Source: Muricea muricata
Lineage: Eukaryota > Cnidaria > Anthozoa > Malacalcyonacea > Plexauridae
DNA length: 64,000 bases
Assembly: GCA_963855995.1 (NCBI GenBank)
Contig: OY979716.1
Span: 41,315,818-41,379,817, forward strand
Direction of reading: 5' to 3'
The notes beneath the pieces are model-generated. The model did no database searches. It had not been told where the DNA came from and worked only from the letters and a program-made list of their open reading frames with translations. Positions 46,810-58,466 of this stretch are shown piece by piece. The position numbers and the translations under genes were made by a program. Each line of letters begins with the position of its first letter. Within the stretch, counting starts at the first letter, position 1.

Positions 46810-47780
46810 ATGTCGAGTGAAGAATTTCAAAATAGCGCGAATTCAGACTAGCAGTTCGGGGTCAATGCGCTATGTGGCATCTCATAGTTTTGCGTACAAT
46901 GATGAACCTTTGGCTGAACCGGGCCAAAACACTGACATAAACCCTGAAGACCCTGATGGTTTATTGCCAGCGACATTACAGCAAAGGAGCGACGGCAGAG
47001 TTGACCTCAAGCCAATGGTAAGTATATTCATAGTCTTACACACGTATTTATGTTGTGAAATATTTATTACAGATGTCAGCAGACTAGACAAAAATATTTT
47101 ATTGTGTAATGCAAGGCAACTCCTTTGCTTCTTAGTAAATTTGACCAGTGACAACTATATGGTATTGTTGTTTAAATTGATGCAATATTTTTTTACTGTA
47201 TTTTTTATATAATGAAACGTCTGAAACCCTACAGTATACACACTAAATATATTAATTAATAATAGACTACTGTATTTCACTATTTTTTAATTTCCTGTAC
47301 ATTATTTTGCTAGGTGCACTTGTCAATGTTGCCAAACTGAACTGTTGAATGGGGCTACGGAGTATTGGCGCTGCAAAGAAATTTCACCAGCATTGCGGAT
47401 CATGACATTTGATGGCAGCATCGAGCACATTAGTTGCATCACCCAAAATGTTGGGCCACTTTTCAAAGATTGAAATGGTCGATCGTACCAATGCCGTGGA
47501 TCCCAAACTTTAAATCAGGAAGTGATATTTATTAAATCATTAATCGAAGTATGTAATAATTTGTCTTATGCAAGGTAGTCAAAGTATCTGGCATTGTATT
47601 TTTCCTAGATATGTGAGAGCTGTGGCCTATAGGTGGCTCATTAAATGGATGTGTGGGCTGTTAGGATGGGAGAATACAAGGCCTCTACCAACTTGTGTGT
47701 ACCACTTCATCCGAAAAAAATACCCAACAGGTGACACGAAGGGTTATATATCCCAGCTGAACAACGTTCATAAGGACTGA
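46810..47780 (+). pseudogene. Second P2X7 cytoplasmic-domain-like gene, broken
   Basis: ATG at 46810 (MSSEEFQNSANSD) is followed by a stop and a frame change into EPLAEPGQNTDINPEDPDGL, ending at ATG|gtaagt (47018). Exon 2, near 47312-47476, has CTCQCC, EYWRCKEISPAL and IEHISCITQ but lacks the expected HED segment before VGPLF, then a stop. A third exon near 47605-47780 reads YVRAVAYRWLIKWMCGLLGW and ends in TGA. It is the same family as 44363-44910 and is transcribed away from it. Confidence 0.7.
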
Positions 47781-49033
47781 AATATGATTTGCTTATTTAC
47801 ACTGCAACATATCTTGTAATTGAGCAATTAATCAATCAGGCTGCAATGGGCCTAACTAAGAGTGTCTTGCCTGTGAATGGTTTAAGCAAAATAACTGTCT
47901 TGAACAAAATATTAGCCAGTGATTCAAAACCTAAGCGAAAACATGATTTGTAGTGTTGATACAGCATGTAAATGATGGACATATTACTTATATATCCTAT
48001 TTCATTGTTCTGCACTCAATAATTATAACACTATGCTTACTTTCACACAGTCAAAATGAATGTGTTTGGGGAAAATGTTGCACTATCATACAAACCAATA
48101 AACAGTAACAAAGTTTTTGGTTTGGTATGTGGTGCATTTACTGTATATCCTCCAATGTAGACCAATACAATATGCTATAACTATTGCACAGTTGTCGAAA
48201 AGAATTAAAAATAGTTACCTTATTTCAAATGTTACTTTTTATCATTGTTATTGCAATTCTATTATTAAACTCATATACCTAATTTGCAATAACTATGCCC
48301 ACCCTGCATTGAAATTGGAGGTTTCCAACAATGTTTCTTGCAAACATTAAAATTGTTAGTTGCACTGTTAGTGGTGTTGTTTTAGTGTAATTTGCAGATT
48401 TTAGTGAAATTAACATATTGCTTGTTCATATCATAGTGTTAATAATTATTATGGTTGATGCTTTGCATTATTTTTTGATTATTTTTGGTTTGCATTTTTC
48501 ATTGATAATTAGTTACAAACACAACATTTAATTACAGTATTAAATTTTTTAGAACTAAATATTTTAATCTTCTGTGTCTTCTGTCTTTATTGTTTCAGCA
48601 GTTTTATCTTCAGAAAAAAAAATAAAAATGTTAATCAAAGCAAGGGAAATACATTATCTATGCTATGCTAAGAGAGGAAACATCAAAATAGGTACATGAC
48701 CTTGAATTTGATTTGCCATGGCAACTGAACGTAACCAAAGATCATACAACCAGCCACAAGAAGCCTAAAAACCATCAAATCACTTGTATTTATTAGTATT
48801 ACAGTAACTACAATAAGAACTAAGGGAAGCTCAGCTGGCCCACTAGGGCACATAAACACAATCTAAATACATAAATCAAATCTATATTTTTATCAGCAAA
48901 ACACACCATGCTTATCATAATACTCATCTCCATTACAACTACAACCAGGAAGCCTGTACCCAGGCATGGGAGGCTTAGAGGGTACTATCACTTGCTCAAG
49001 GTGATCCCCAGGCTAGTGGAGGGAAGGAGGTCA
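47781..49033. other. No gene recognised
   Basis: AT-rich spacer between two decayed genes. Confidence 0.5.
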
Positions 49034-52000
49034 TCAACCACGTGGGTGTCCTTTCATAGGTTTTTTGCATTTAGTGCATCTACGTGTTGGTTGAGTCTCT
49101 TGTGCTGTTGTATCCACTTCTTGTTGTGCTGTCAGCTCATTTTGCTGTTGTGTCTGTTCCTACACTATAAAAAATACTGTATGAAACACTTGTATAACAT
49201 ACAAAACTGGCTCAGATTGAGATGTATGATCTACAGTACTCACACCTAGGAAAAAAGTGCATGACAGTCAAGAGCTTTTCTTTCTTTATGTCAATTGGTA
49301 GCGTCTTGCTTAGACCTTCTATCTGTCAACTGTTTACACAAAGGTTCAGGTGCTTTCTTTTTGTATTTCTTTACAGTGTCAGATAGATCGTCTTCTGATG
49401 TTGTAAATAAAGCACTCTTCACAGCATTGACATATTCTATAAAACATACGCAAATGGAAACTTACTATAAGGCATAAAGTAGACATGTAACAATATTTAG
49501 TTTTGAAGCAGGATTAAACTGGTCAATTTAAGCAAAATACTGTTGTTTCAAGTGATACAATTAACACAACTTACTGTATGTTGGTTGCACTGAAACTTCT
49601 CGAACAACTTCTTCACCCAGTTTAAACTTCGGAAAGTGGATGTGGTAACTGTCATGACCATCCTTAGTCTTCTTTGTCTCACAGTGCACATTTTCATTAA
49701 AATGAAGTATAGCAATAATGTGTCTGAAAAAAGTGGATTAAGAGATAACATAAATATATAATGTTTAACACCTTGATGAACTACTAGTTTTTTTTTTCAA
49801 AAGACAAATCAAAGTGATCACCTGCAGAATGTTCCCAACCAAGAGAAATGGGTCATTTTTGGGTGCCAATGGTTGAGGGTTGAGTGAAATCCCTCTAGGC
49901 AACTGGTTTAAGCATCATCAGGTGATAGCTTGGCAATATCCTTCAAGATGGTAGGTTTTAACAAAATGGATGAAATCTTGTCATAGGCAACAGCTCCTTG
50001 AAAAATATTGTTTAATATTTATGAGGTTTGTTGGCAATCATCAAATTAAGATATCTCTATGACACCAAGAAGTATGTTTATTTTTGAGCAACAAATTAAC
50101 GGAGCACTATGTTCACCAGGGCCAGTTTTATGAAGTCAAACTAAAACAATCATGATCAGAGAATTTATACCTACAAATCAAAATATCTGATTATCAATTT
50201 TTATGTCAAATCAGGGGCGTAGGAAGTGGGGGGGGGGGGCCCTGGCCCCCCCAAAATTATTTGAGCGGGGGCCGGAATACCTTTCGGCCCCCCAAAAAAT
50301 ATTTATGCAATAATTTTACAGAATATTCTGTGAAAGTTGCGGTTGAAGCATTTGAAAACAAATAAATTTAAAATTTATATGCGTGAAAGTTTATATAAAA
50401 TAAATTTTAAAGTTATAGCTAGACAGTGGCATTAGCTATGGTAAACGTTATCATCTAGTGCAACTGGAAGCAAAATATGAATAAAATATGAGCGCAAATC
50501 GTTCGCATTCTATTAAAGAGTTTTTAATTTATAAAATTTTTTCGATTTATTAAATTTTGTGTGCTTAGATTCAATTTTGACGACCTCATGGCATTAAAAA
50601 ATGCACGCACGGACTTATCAATGAGCTTATTGATCTTTCAAACAGGCGTTGATAGAACTCTGAAATGGCCATTTCCAAGGATGTAGAGTTTTCAATTTTC
50701 AAAAGAAATTTTCCACTCGCCGCCAACCATGGTGGCGCCTCATTGAATTCGGCCCCCCCAAAAACATTAACGTTCCTACTCCCCTGTGCAAATGCAAAAA
50801 CCATACCTATAGGGATCCATTTCCTTTCTTCCAGCTCATGATGGGCACATGGGCACATGATGTAAATAAAGGATCTGAGTCATCTTCATGTTTGCCAGCC
50901 ATATGTTTAACAATTGACTTCCATTTAGCAACAATGAGAGCCTCAAAGCCAGGAATAGTGGTTTGAGCACTCCAATACAGATGTTTACGCACACTTTTAG
51001 CCAGTCATTAATAATTTCACACCCTTTCTCTTTACTCACTTTTCTCAGTTGCTTATTAATACTTTTATTAACATGCCAAATGTCATTGAAGTGCTTTGTT
51101 TCTTTCTGTTTGGTCCTTATCGACTTTACGTCTTCCTTTAATAAAGATGTCAATCTTAAGACCAGATCCCTTTAAGAAATTGAATGATCTTTTTGCACCT
51201 TCCAGTTCCATGGCATAGCTACTACCAACCTCATTTGCCTGAATGATAACAAAATAGTTCACATTATATGTTATCAATATAATAACAGAATTGCAAATGG
51301 AGGGTATTTTCCTACTTTGTATACCTGAAGTAATTCAAAATGAACCAATTTTGATGTGGTATTGCTCCACATGGTATAGACACCATCTTAACACTGTGGC
51401 CTATTAAATCAAAGAGCCCATCTTCTGACCAAGTCTGGGATTCTTCATTACTCTTCTTTACATCCTCAATTAAACCAGACTGGTAAACTTCCCAGAGTTT
51501 CAAGATAGCTGGGATAAGAAGGTACTTTGATGACCATGGTAAGACCGTACACTAATCATGGCAAGGTTCATGTGCCTAAACATCAACATTGGTTGACTGA
51601 TATTGATACCAGACATAAATATACCAAAGCTTGTCAAAATATTCCCTGATGGATATCTTCCCATAACCATAGGTTGGCTTCGCCACAGAAGTCCTCCGCA
51701 AGGCATTTGTCACACATTTGAACAACGGTAGCCATAGATCCAATTCTTTTCACCTGAACCTTTGGATTTTCAGCCTTACAGTTGAAGCAGAACTTTGCAA
51801 ATAGCTCAATAACAAGGCTGTAAGTCACCATGAACATTGGTTCATTGTAAGAGCTGGTTCCTTCATCAACACTGTCAGAGGAAATTATATACTTACAATC
51901 AGTCGTGAAAACAAACCATAATTAATTTATAGTTATTTACACGTATGTATAAAATACAACGCTGTATATTAAAACATTATCAACATCGTATACAATAGCC

Positions 52001-52982
52001 ACGCATAGACATGCATATTCATACTAACCTCACAGTGTTCCTTGTAATGTCTTCGTCGATTTCTGAATGGCTTGATTCTTCAAAAGAAGAATAATCCATT
52101 GAAGCTGTACCATCAGAATCTGTGTCCAAGCTGTCGTCATCGCTGTATTCTTCCAATTTTTCCGTTGTAACACATGGTACCCTTGTGTCTGAATCTAATG
52201 TTTGATATTCTAGCTGTCGCAGTTTCTTCTGGAAGGTTGCTTTTGTCTTTTTATACCAGCTTAATGTCTTCTGAAGGGCTTTAATTTTTTTCTCAATTTT
52301 TTACACAACGTGCACGTACCATGAGCAGTAGCTGTAAAATCGAACTCAGCGTCACTGTCGTATGATATATCGTGTATAGTATCAACAGCCTTGTCAACAA
52401 TAGCCTGACTTGTTGGAATCTGTTTGTCAACTTTTGCTGGAGATGAGGCCAACTTTACAGGAGATAATCCCTTACTGCAACAAATTATCTTTGAAATGGA
52501 AACATGCAAATAGTTTCAGTATAAAATTAAACAGTCGCATAATATTCAAAATCAATTTGACTTTGCTATGCGTGGGCGCGGGGCTCGTGCCGCATGAATA
52601 TACTAACCTTCCTTCGATTTCTATCTGTTAACTGTTCCTCAACCGGTGGTACGATTCCTGCCACATCAACTGTAGGCACAGCATTGTCTTCCAAAAATCT
52701 TTTTATGTTGAGGGATTTTGCTAACATAAGATTCATATTAAAACATGAATCTTCAAAGTGGGCCAAACATAGTACAGATGTTTTGGTAACCTGAAAGCTT
52801 GGTCTATGTGGACAAAATTTACCCACTTCCTTCATCTTTGGGCATCTGTTTCTTCTTTAGGAAACAGGTCCATAGATATTCCTTCAGTGTGTTGACTATT
52901 GGTGCAACCTACTAAGTTTGGACCACCAGCAATACAGTGTCTTCCTCCACAAGGTAGTTTATCGCTATTAGTTCTATACGCC
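49034..52982 (-). pseudogene. THAP-domain Kolobok-like transposase, multi-exon and decayed
   Basis: Minus-strand pieces run in order. The THAP zinc-finger starts at 52982 (MAYRTNSDKLPCGG), has a stop near 52855, and continues as VLCLAHFEDSCF and DNAVPTV. An acidic linker follows (52509-52040). Then come FAKFCFNCKAENPKVQVKRI (51837), LFDLIGHSVKMVSIPCGAIP (51430), ANEVGSSYAMELEGAKRSFN (51240), HFNDIWHVNKSINKQLRKVS (51090), IVAKWKSIVKHMAGKHE (50930), a TAA-bearing GFHSTLNHWHPKMTHFSWLG (49990-49822), HFNENVHCETKK (49723-49575), YVNAVKSAL (49436-49300) and a CTKCKKPMKGHP knuckle (49159-49034). Several exon borders are still good splice sites. Intact relatives cut and paste at TTAA. Confidence 0.7.
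50212..50786. mobile_element. 575-bp hAT-type MITE nested in the Kolobok-like pseudogene
   Basis: The left end caggggcgtaggaag and the right end (reverse complement caggggagtaggaacg) are inverted repeats of the CAGGGG type typical of hAT elements. Flanks tgtcaaat and tgcaaat differ by one base, compatible with an old 8-bp duplication. Runs of G and C lie just inside both ends. No transposase. Confidence 0.75.
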
Positions 52983-53149
52983 ATGTTGAGCATCAGTACT
53001 TGTTTCTACGTCACGCACTCAAAACATGGCGGCCAAAAAGTTTGCACAGAAAGTGTCAAAAATGGCAACTTTGGAAGGCTATAGAATTGGTTTGAGATGT
53101 CCAAATTAAATTCTGTTTTCAGAAAATATATGAGGGAGGCGAGTACTTT

Positions 53150-54990
53150 TAACTAAGCCAATAAAATAGAAGTCGAAAAGTTCGTTGCAGTAGCACTTTA
53201 AAAACCACCATAACCATGTTAAAAATATGTGTCGAGTAAAAGTCACGTATATTTAAATCATTGTTTTCAACACTTAATCCATTTGCAAAAATTTTCTTTG
53301 CCCAATTTTCCAAATTGGCAAACTTTGATAGCCATGATTCAGGCAGATCTAAAGTTACCATATCACAATGTGTCATTAATGGAGCAATCATGGACTGATA
53401 TATCATACAAGCAGACTGGACTGTCAGAGAGGAACGTATCTTCTTGAGCATTCAGTTTACTCGATGTTTTCTTAAAGGTTTTATGCAGATGCTGGCTAAA
53501 GTTAAGCATTGGGTCTAACTTCACACCAGGATATACATATGAAGTGGTACTTCTAATTACATCACTTCCAATTTGGACACACAGGGATGAATTTCCTTCT
53601 TTTGCTATGCACCTTGCTGTACCAAAAACCATGGACTCTGTCTTATTCTTTTTAAGATTAATCACCAACTGATTTCTCTGCAACCATTGAGCAACTGCAT
53701 CCAAGTCTTCAGACAAAGCAGCTTCAATATTTTTAATATCCTTATGAGAGAAATAAAGAACGGTGTCATCTGCATACATAACAACGTTAGAGTGTTTTAA
53801 AACCTTGGACAGATCATCAATGTATATCAAAAACATAAGTGGCCCAAGGATAGATCCTTGAGGGACCCCGTAAGAAACCGGGTAATTATCCGATTTATAA
53901 TTATCATAGATTACTACTCGTTGTCTATTTGATAAATAGTTCGTAAACCACTTAAGCTGGACACCCCGAACACCAGTTGAATACTTAGATCTAAAACCAA
54001 ACTGAGTAGGTAATAACAGATTTGAATCTTCTAAAAACTTTGCCGGTTGTTCATGAACCAGGCGCTCTGCAATTTTAGAAATAGCGAGTACAATTGAGAT
54101 TGGACGGTAGTTGTCCAGCTCCGAGACGCTGCCAGATTTATAGACTGGTATAATTTTAGCGTTTTTTCCATTGAGCAGGATACATCCCAGATGACATTGA
54201 TAGAGTAATGATATAAGCTAAAGGTGCTGCAATGTACTGAGATGCATCCTTAATCATACTAGAAGGGATGTCATCGAGACCAGTTGCTTTGGTACTTTTT
54301 AACTTATTCAGAGCTTTCAATACCTGAGATGGACAGACTTCCTCAAGGCGAAAAACTGGATCAGGAATTCTATTACAAGGCAATATTTCCTGAACCAATT
54401 TCTGCCGAATGGAGTTTCCCAGATTATTTAATGATTCTTTCAGTTTTTGAGCAACAGAGGAGAAGAACAACCCGAAGGCATTTGATATTTTACTTTCAGA
54501 GGTTGTCATACCATCATCACTAAGGTTAAAAGCACAAGATGAATTAACAGTAGAAGGCTTATTAGAATACACTCGTTTGATGGTTTTCCAGAATTGTTTA
54601 GGATTATTCCTGTTATCGTATAACAGTTTTTGGTTAAAGGAATTTTTTTCTTTTCATATCAAATTATTTACTTGATTACGCTTCCTTTTGTATGCAGCCC
54701 AATCAGAAGCAGACTTCGATCTTCTAGCGTCTTTGAGTTAACTATCCCTCTCACACATTGCTTTTCGCAAGCTATTTGTTAGCCAAGGGCATTCTCTCCC
54801 ACGCACTTTCTTTTGAATTAAGGGTGCATGGCGGTTAATAGCTTTCAAGAGAATGTTATACATTTGATACCATGCATCATTCACATCAGACTGCTCATAA
54901 ATGTTATCCCATGGGGAATTTTTAATGTCATTACGGTAAGCAGAATGGTCATATCAAGCAAAACACCGAGTTGTAATGGACCTTTCCCCT
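53150..54990 (-). pseudogene. 5'-truncated non-LTR retrotransposon (LINE) reverse transcriptase
   Basis: Reading from about 54990 down: remains of the endonuclease-RT linker (PWLTNSLRKAMCERDS), KATGLDDIPSSMIKDAS, NYRPISIVLAISKIAERLV, a deletion in the FGFR region, GVPQGSILGPLMFLIYIDDL, the catalytic VVMYADDTVLYF, and LVINLKKNKTESMVFGTA. The C-terminal block around 53360 has APLMTHCDMVTL. Stops and frame changes are scattered through it. The type is CR1/Jockey-like. The short relic at 22285 has the same terminal block, but I cannot show a close relation. Confidence 0.8.
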
Positions 54991-55054
54991 TTTACATGAA
55001 ATTTTGAGAAAATTCAAGATAGGCAAAAATATCACCACAGCTTGAAAGAGCATC

Positions 55055-55303
55055 CTAAGTTTAGTAAGATTGCAAAGTTCGGCTGTGAAATGTTGTAAAA
55101 TGTAGAAAATATAGCTTTACGAAGTTGGCAAATTTTATATATATTTGTATTACGGGCGGAAAAGTGATAATCAGTTGATACTTTTGATTATCATTTTCCT
55201 ACGCGTAATACAAATGTCTACAAAATTTGCCAAATTTGCAAGACTATATTTTCTACAGTTTACAACATTTCACAACCAAACTTCGCAACTTTAGTAAACT
55301 TGG
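55055..55303. mobile_element. About 250-bp palindromic MITE
   Basis: taagtttagtaagattgcaa through tgtattacg on the left is an imperfect reverse complement of cgtaatacaaatg through ctttagtaaacttgg on the right. Each arm is about 115-120 bp with almost no loop. Confidence 0.75.
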
Positions 55304-55779
55304 TAAACAAGAATTTTACATTTTATTATGGCTGCCACCGGCAACAGGAAAATGCAAACACGAAGATTTTTGCCTGCCATATCCTATGCTACACTAAACA
55401 ATTTATCGGCTCTCGACGAGATAAAAAAGGGAAATGCGGTAAAGGAAAGTTTTACGAAGTTGAAAGAGTAATTGAAAAACAAAAACGGCAAAATACGGTA
55501 AGTGTTTGTCTCTGTTGTTCTGCGTGAGCTGATGAGCATGAGCTGATGAGCATGACTTTTGTGCCTACACGATTTGAATCTGGAGTGGATGCTCATGTTC
55601 AAGTCCCATTTGACCTGGATGTCTGGAGGTACCTTTCTAAGTGCAAAGGTACAGCGGATAGAAGGTGGTTCTTATTTGAAAGACAAGATTTTGAAAGATT
55701 TACCTGCTTACCTAACCACTGGCATTATTGCATAAATGAACATGGAGAAGGAAAAGCTATTGATTTTCCAGTTAACTAA
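55300..55779 (+). pseudogene. Gene fragments of unknown family, first possibly chromodomain-like
   Basis: Frame 55300-55494 encodes FTFYYGCHRQQENANTKIF and later GKFYEVERVIEKQKRQNT, ending at a good donor (ATACG|gtaagtg). The YEVERVIEK string resembles the first strand of a chromodomain, but the rest of the domain is absent. The frame at 55546-55779 (VPFDLDVWRYLSKCKG, ERFTCLPNHWHY) looks like another exon of an unknown protein. I cannot join them. Confidence 0.35.
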
Positions 55780-55787
55780 GGCCATAT

Positions 55788-56087
55788 TTAGCAAAAGTTG
55801 CTACAAAGGATTATCTGCCTGGAGACAATGGTAGTATTAAACCATTTCCGCTTTCTGCGTTGTTCTTTTATTTCCTCATTCCAGTACCTCTCATTTTTTC
55901 TTGTGTAAGGCCTTGGTTTTCGTTCGTGGTCTTGTAGATCAATTCTTTTGACTGCTAGAAGGCCATCCTTGTAAACATCGTATTTATTACTTTTCAAGTA
56001 ATATATCCTTCTAATAATATCATTCATTTTTTCAACTCCCTGCCCAGTAAATTTCTTAACTCCTGACGTTTCTAGGAAAAAGGACAA
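55788..56087 (-). pseudogene. Terminal fragment of an unnamed element-associated protein
   Basis: The minus frame reads KKFTGQGVEKMNDIIRRIYY, LKSNKYDVYKDGLLAVKR, RKPRPYTRKNERYWNEEI and then Lys/Arg-rich sequence to a stop. Closely similar GVEK.ND / KSNK.D segments recur in cnidarian gene models linked to transposable elements, as far as I recall. Function unknown. No complete gene surrounds it. Confidence 0.4.
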
Positions 56088-56163
56088 ATGATAAACCTAA
56101 CATGCGGATGTAAGGTGTGATATTTTCTTTTCCATAACCTTGCTCTATTCCTCCAAGGAACAA

Positions 56164-56212
56164 GCCAAATACAGGCCAAGGATGCGAAGCGTCCAAGGCC
56201 TGTATTTGGTTA
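56164..56212. repeat. Small hairpin
   Basis: ccaaatacaggcc and ggcctgtatttgg pair around a short loop containing gatgcgaagcgtcc. Confidence 0.7.
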
Positions 56213-56278
56213 AAGGCGGCGGTTTTTAGTAATTAACTGACTTATTACACAATTGACAAGGTTCGAACAATGAGCAAA

Positions 56279-56444
56279 CCATAACCTAGCTGACTCATTT
56301 GTTGTCTCTGGAGTAAAATTAAATCGTTAAAATGCAAATTTTTAAAGGAAAGCTCAATTTACAAAAAAATTTGCATTTTAAGGATTTAATTTTACTCCAG
56401 AGACAACAAATGGCAAGCAATGTAAACAGTCAGCTAGGTTATGG
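56279..56444. mobile_element. 166-bp palindromic MITE
   Basis: ccataacctagctgac (56279) pairs with gtcagctaggttatgg (ending 56444). Inside, tttgttgtctctggagtaaa and the following sequence pair almost perfectly with their reverse complement for about 45 bp. A small asymmetric insert sits in the right arm. Confidence 0.85.
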
Positions 56445-56647
56445 CCAATGGTTTCTTTTGAAAGTATGAAAAACAAAGTTTTAAATTGATGGTGAATGGA
56501 CTATATATAATGTTTTGTACATGCTGATATGTCATATTGTAATGTTGAATGCCGTTATATGAATACACAGCAATGTTTGCTAATCGCGATTTGTTAGCAA
56601 GAATATGGCGTTGAGTAGTGACCATGATCAAAGCGGATTGACTCAGC

Positions 56648-56761
56648 ATGTTTAGAGCAAATGATGAGTTTGGTCAATCAGAATATGACGTTTTAGGGGA
56701 CATTTTTCAAACTGTGTCTCTATTAGATATTAGTGTAGAAGAGCAAAGCGTTTTACAGTGA
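56648..56761 (+). CDS. Exon-like segment, copy 1 (unknown protein)
   Basis: ATG at 56648 opens 37 codons with the sequence MFRANDEFGQSEYDVLGDIF, then QTVSLLDISVEEQSVL. A near-identical second copy lies about 453 bp downstream without the ATG. Differences between copies are few and mostly conservative. I do not recognise the family. Confidence 0.3.
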   Translation: MFRANDEFGQSEYDVLGDIFQTVSLLDISVEEQSVLQ

Positions 56762-57100
56762 ATTAATGTTTTTCATGGTTGCTTTTAAACATTGCAGACA
56801 CTGGTACCATTCTAGCTCGAAATTGCAAGACAACGGCAGGGATGCAGTTTTCTTGTGCTCTAACCTTTCTATAAGCTGTAAAATACGTTGTTTTATGTTG
56901 GCGTACGAGGCTAAGCTTTATCGTTAATGGGAATAAACTAGTACTTTCCTAAGCAGTAACAGGTTGGTTTGGCGACGATATTCCTATACGATTCCTATTT
57001 CATGTGGTTTATTGTGCAGTATTCTTGTGATATAACCTATAAAATGCGTTGTCTAGAAGCTGTGAGTCTCAACATTGAATAAAAGTTTATTTTGATCAGA

Positions 57101-57213
57101 GCACGTTTAGAGCAAACGATGACTTTGGTCAATCAGAATACGACATTTTAGGGGACATTTTTCAAACTGTGTCTCTATTAGATATAAGTGTAGAAGAGAA
57201 AGGTGTTTTAAGT
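57101..57213 (+). CDS. Exon-like segment, copy 2 (unknown protein)
   Basis: RANDDFGQSEYDILGDIFQT and VSLLDISVEEKGVL, in the same arrangement as the copy at 56648. Substitutions E to D, V to I and Q to K are conservative, which fits past selection at the protein level. No start codon at the matching place. Confidence 0.3.
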
Positions 57214-57360
57214 AAAAATAATTCCGAATGTTATCACAAGGTTATTACATGAAACTTGAAACGCAAAGAAAAACAAACAAAATTTAAGAAAATGGTCAAC
57301 TGAGTTTATAAGTCAATATCTGTATATTGTCCTGGAGTTGGAAGACAATATTCATATATT

Positions 57361-57426
57361 GTCGTGCAAGTTTTGTATACAGTCGTGCAAGTTTTGTATA
57401 CAGTCGTGCAAGTTTTGTATACAGTC
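57361..57426 (+). repeat. 21-bp tandem repeat, three copies
   Basis: gtcgtgcaagttttgtatac starts at 57361, 57382 and 57403. The following unit is degenerate. Confidence 0.9.
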
Positions 57427-57962
57427 GATGAATATGTAATTGGAATTTAATTCAATTCATCAGCCCCGCTCTTCCCTGCTGAATATCAAATCCCTCCCCG
57501 TGCTTTTAGACAGAGAATGAAAATTGCAAACAATTATGCTAAATAAAGGTCCATGAATAACAAAAGAAACCGCGTCAATCGTGTAATAAGCATATATAAT
57601 TAAAAGTAATAAATACATCTGTGCAGCAATACCTTTAATCAGTATAAATATCAGTAGATTAATATTAGAGTACTATGAAGTAAATCACAATAATCATGTT
57701 TTCCAGTCCGTCCTGCCTACGTTTTTTAAACTTTGATTAAGTATGGCTTCTTGTATTTTACCTGATTAAAGAAATTTGAAATTTTATTTTTTGCAGGATC
57801 CCAAGATGACAGCACCAAGTAGAGTTCCCTAAATCCCTTTTAAAAATAAATATTTTTTATCATTTAGTAAAACAACAGAGGATTTGAGAGAGCACTTGTT
57901 AATTAAGTGGAAATTGGTCAATGAGTGTTTTGAATCACAATTAATTACCTTCCATGTTTTTG
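57427..57962. other. No gene recognised
   Basis: AT-rich spacer. Confidence 0.5.
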
Positions 57963-58238
57963 TTACAGTATCAACTGTAGAGGGAGGAAGTTATTGAAAA
58001 ATTGTGGAAGATTTTCAAGAACTTTCTTCTCCCGTCCCATCATACTTGTGCATTCATATTTCTCTGTAGCATAACCATTTTCATCGACTTTGTGCCACAC
58101 ATTGAAAGACACACCACGTGCTCTGAAAGCTTTGTCGGTCTCTGACTGGTAAATGCCTTCAGTATTGCTTCTATCAAGGAGCTGTGCTTTCTTATCTCTC
58201 ATAATAGCTGCCAAAATTGCATTTTTCTGCAGCTTGTC
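57963..58238 (-). pseudogene. Isolated exon of an unnamed repetitive family
   Basis: Entry follows a possible acceptor (ttctactag). The minus frame reads LDKLQKNAILAAIMRDKKAQ, then YQSETDKAFRARGVSFNVWH, and ends after ENLPQFFNNFLPLQ. I have seen very similar YQSDTDKAFRARGV segments in cnidarian gene models but no function is known to me. No flanking exons are evident. Confidence 0.4.
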
Positions 58239-58466
58239 TAGTAGAAGATGAAAAGAACATGCTAATTGAATATCAATATTTGCAATTAAATTATCTGGAA
58301 CATTTTGTAACTTTATACTATCCTGTAATTTTTAATTACCAGTAATTCGAAGCATTAGATGTAGTTCATCTGGCACAACATGATTGAAAGGGATATTAAT
58401 CAGTGGTGGGTGTTAGCAACCATAGTTGTCAGCATTGCGAGTTTTGCCACTTAAAGAAAGACATTC

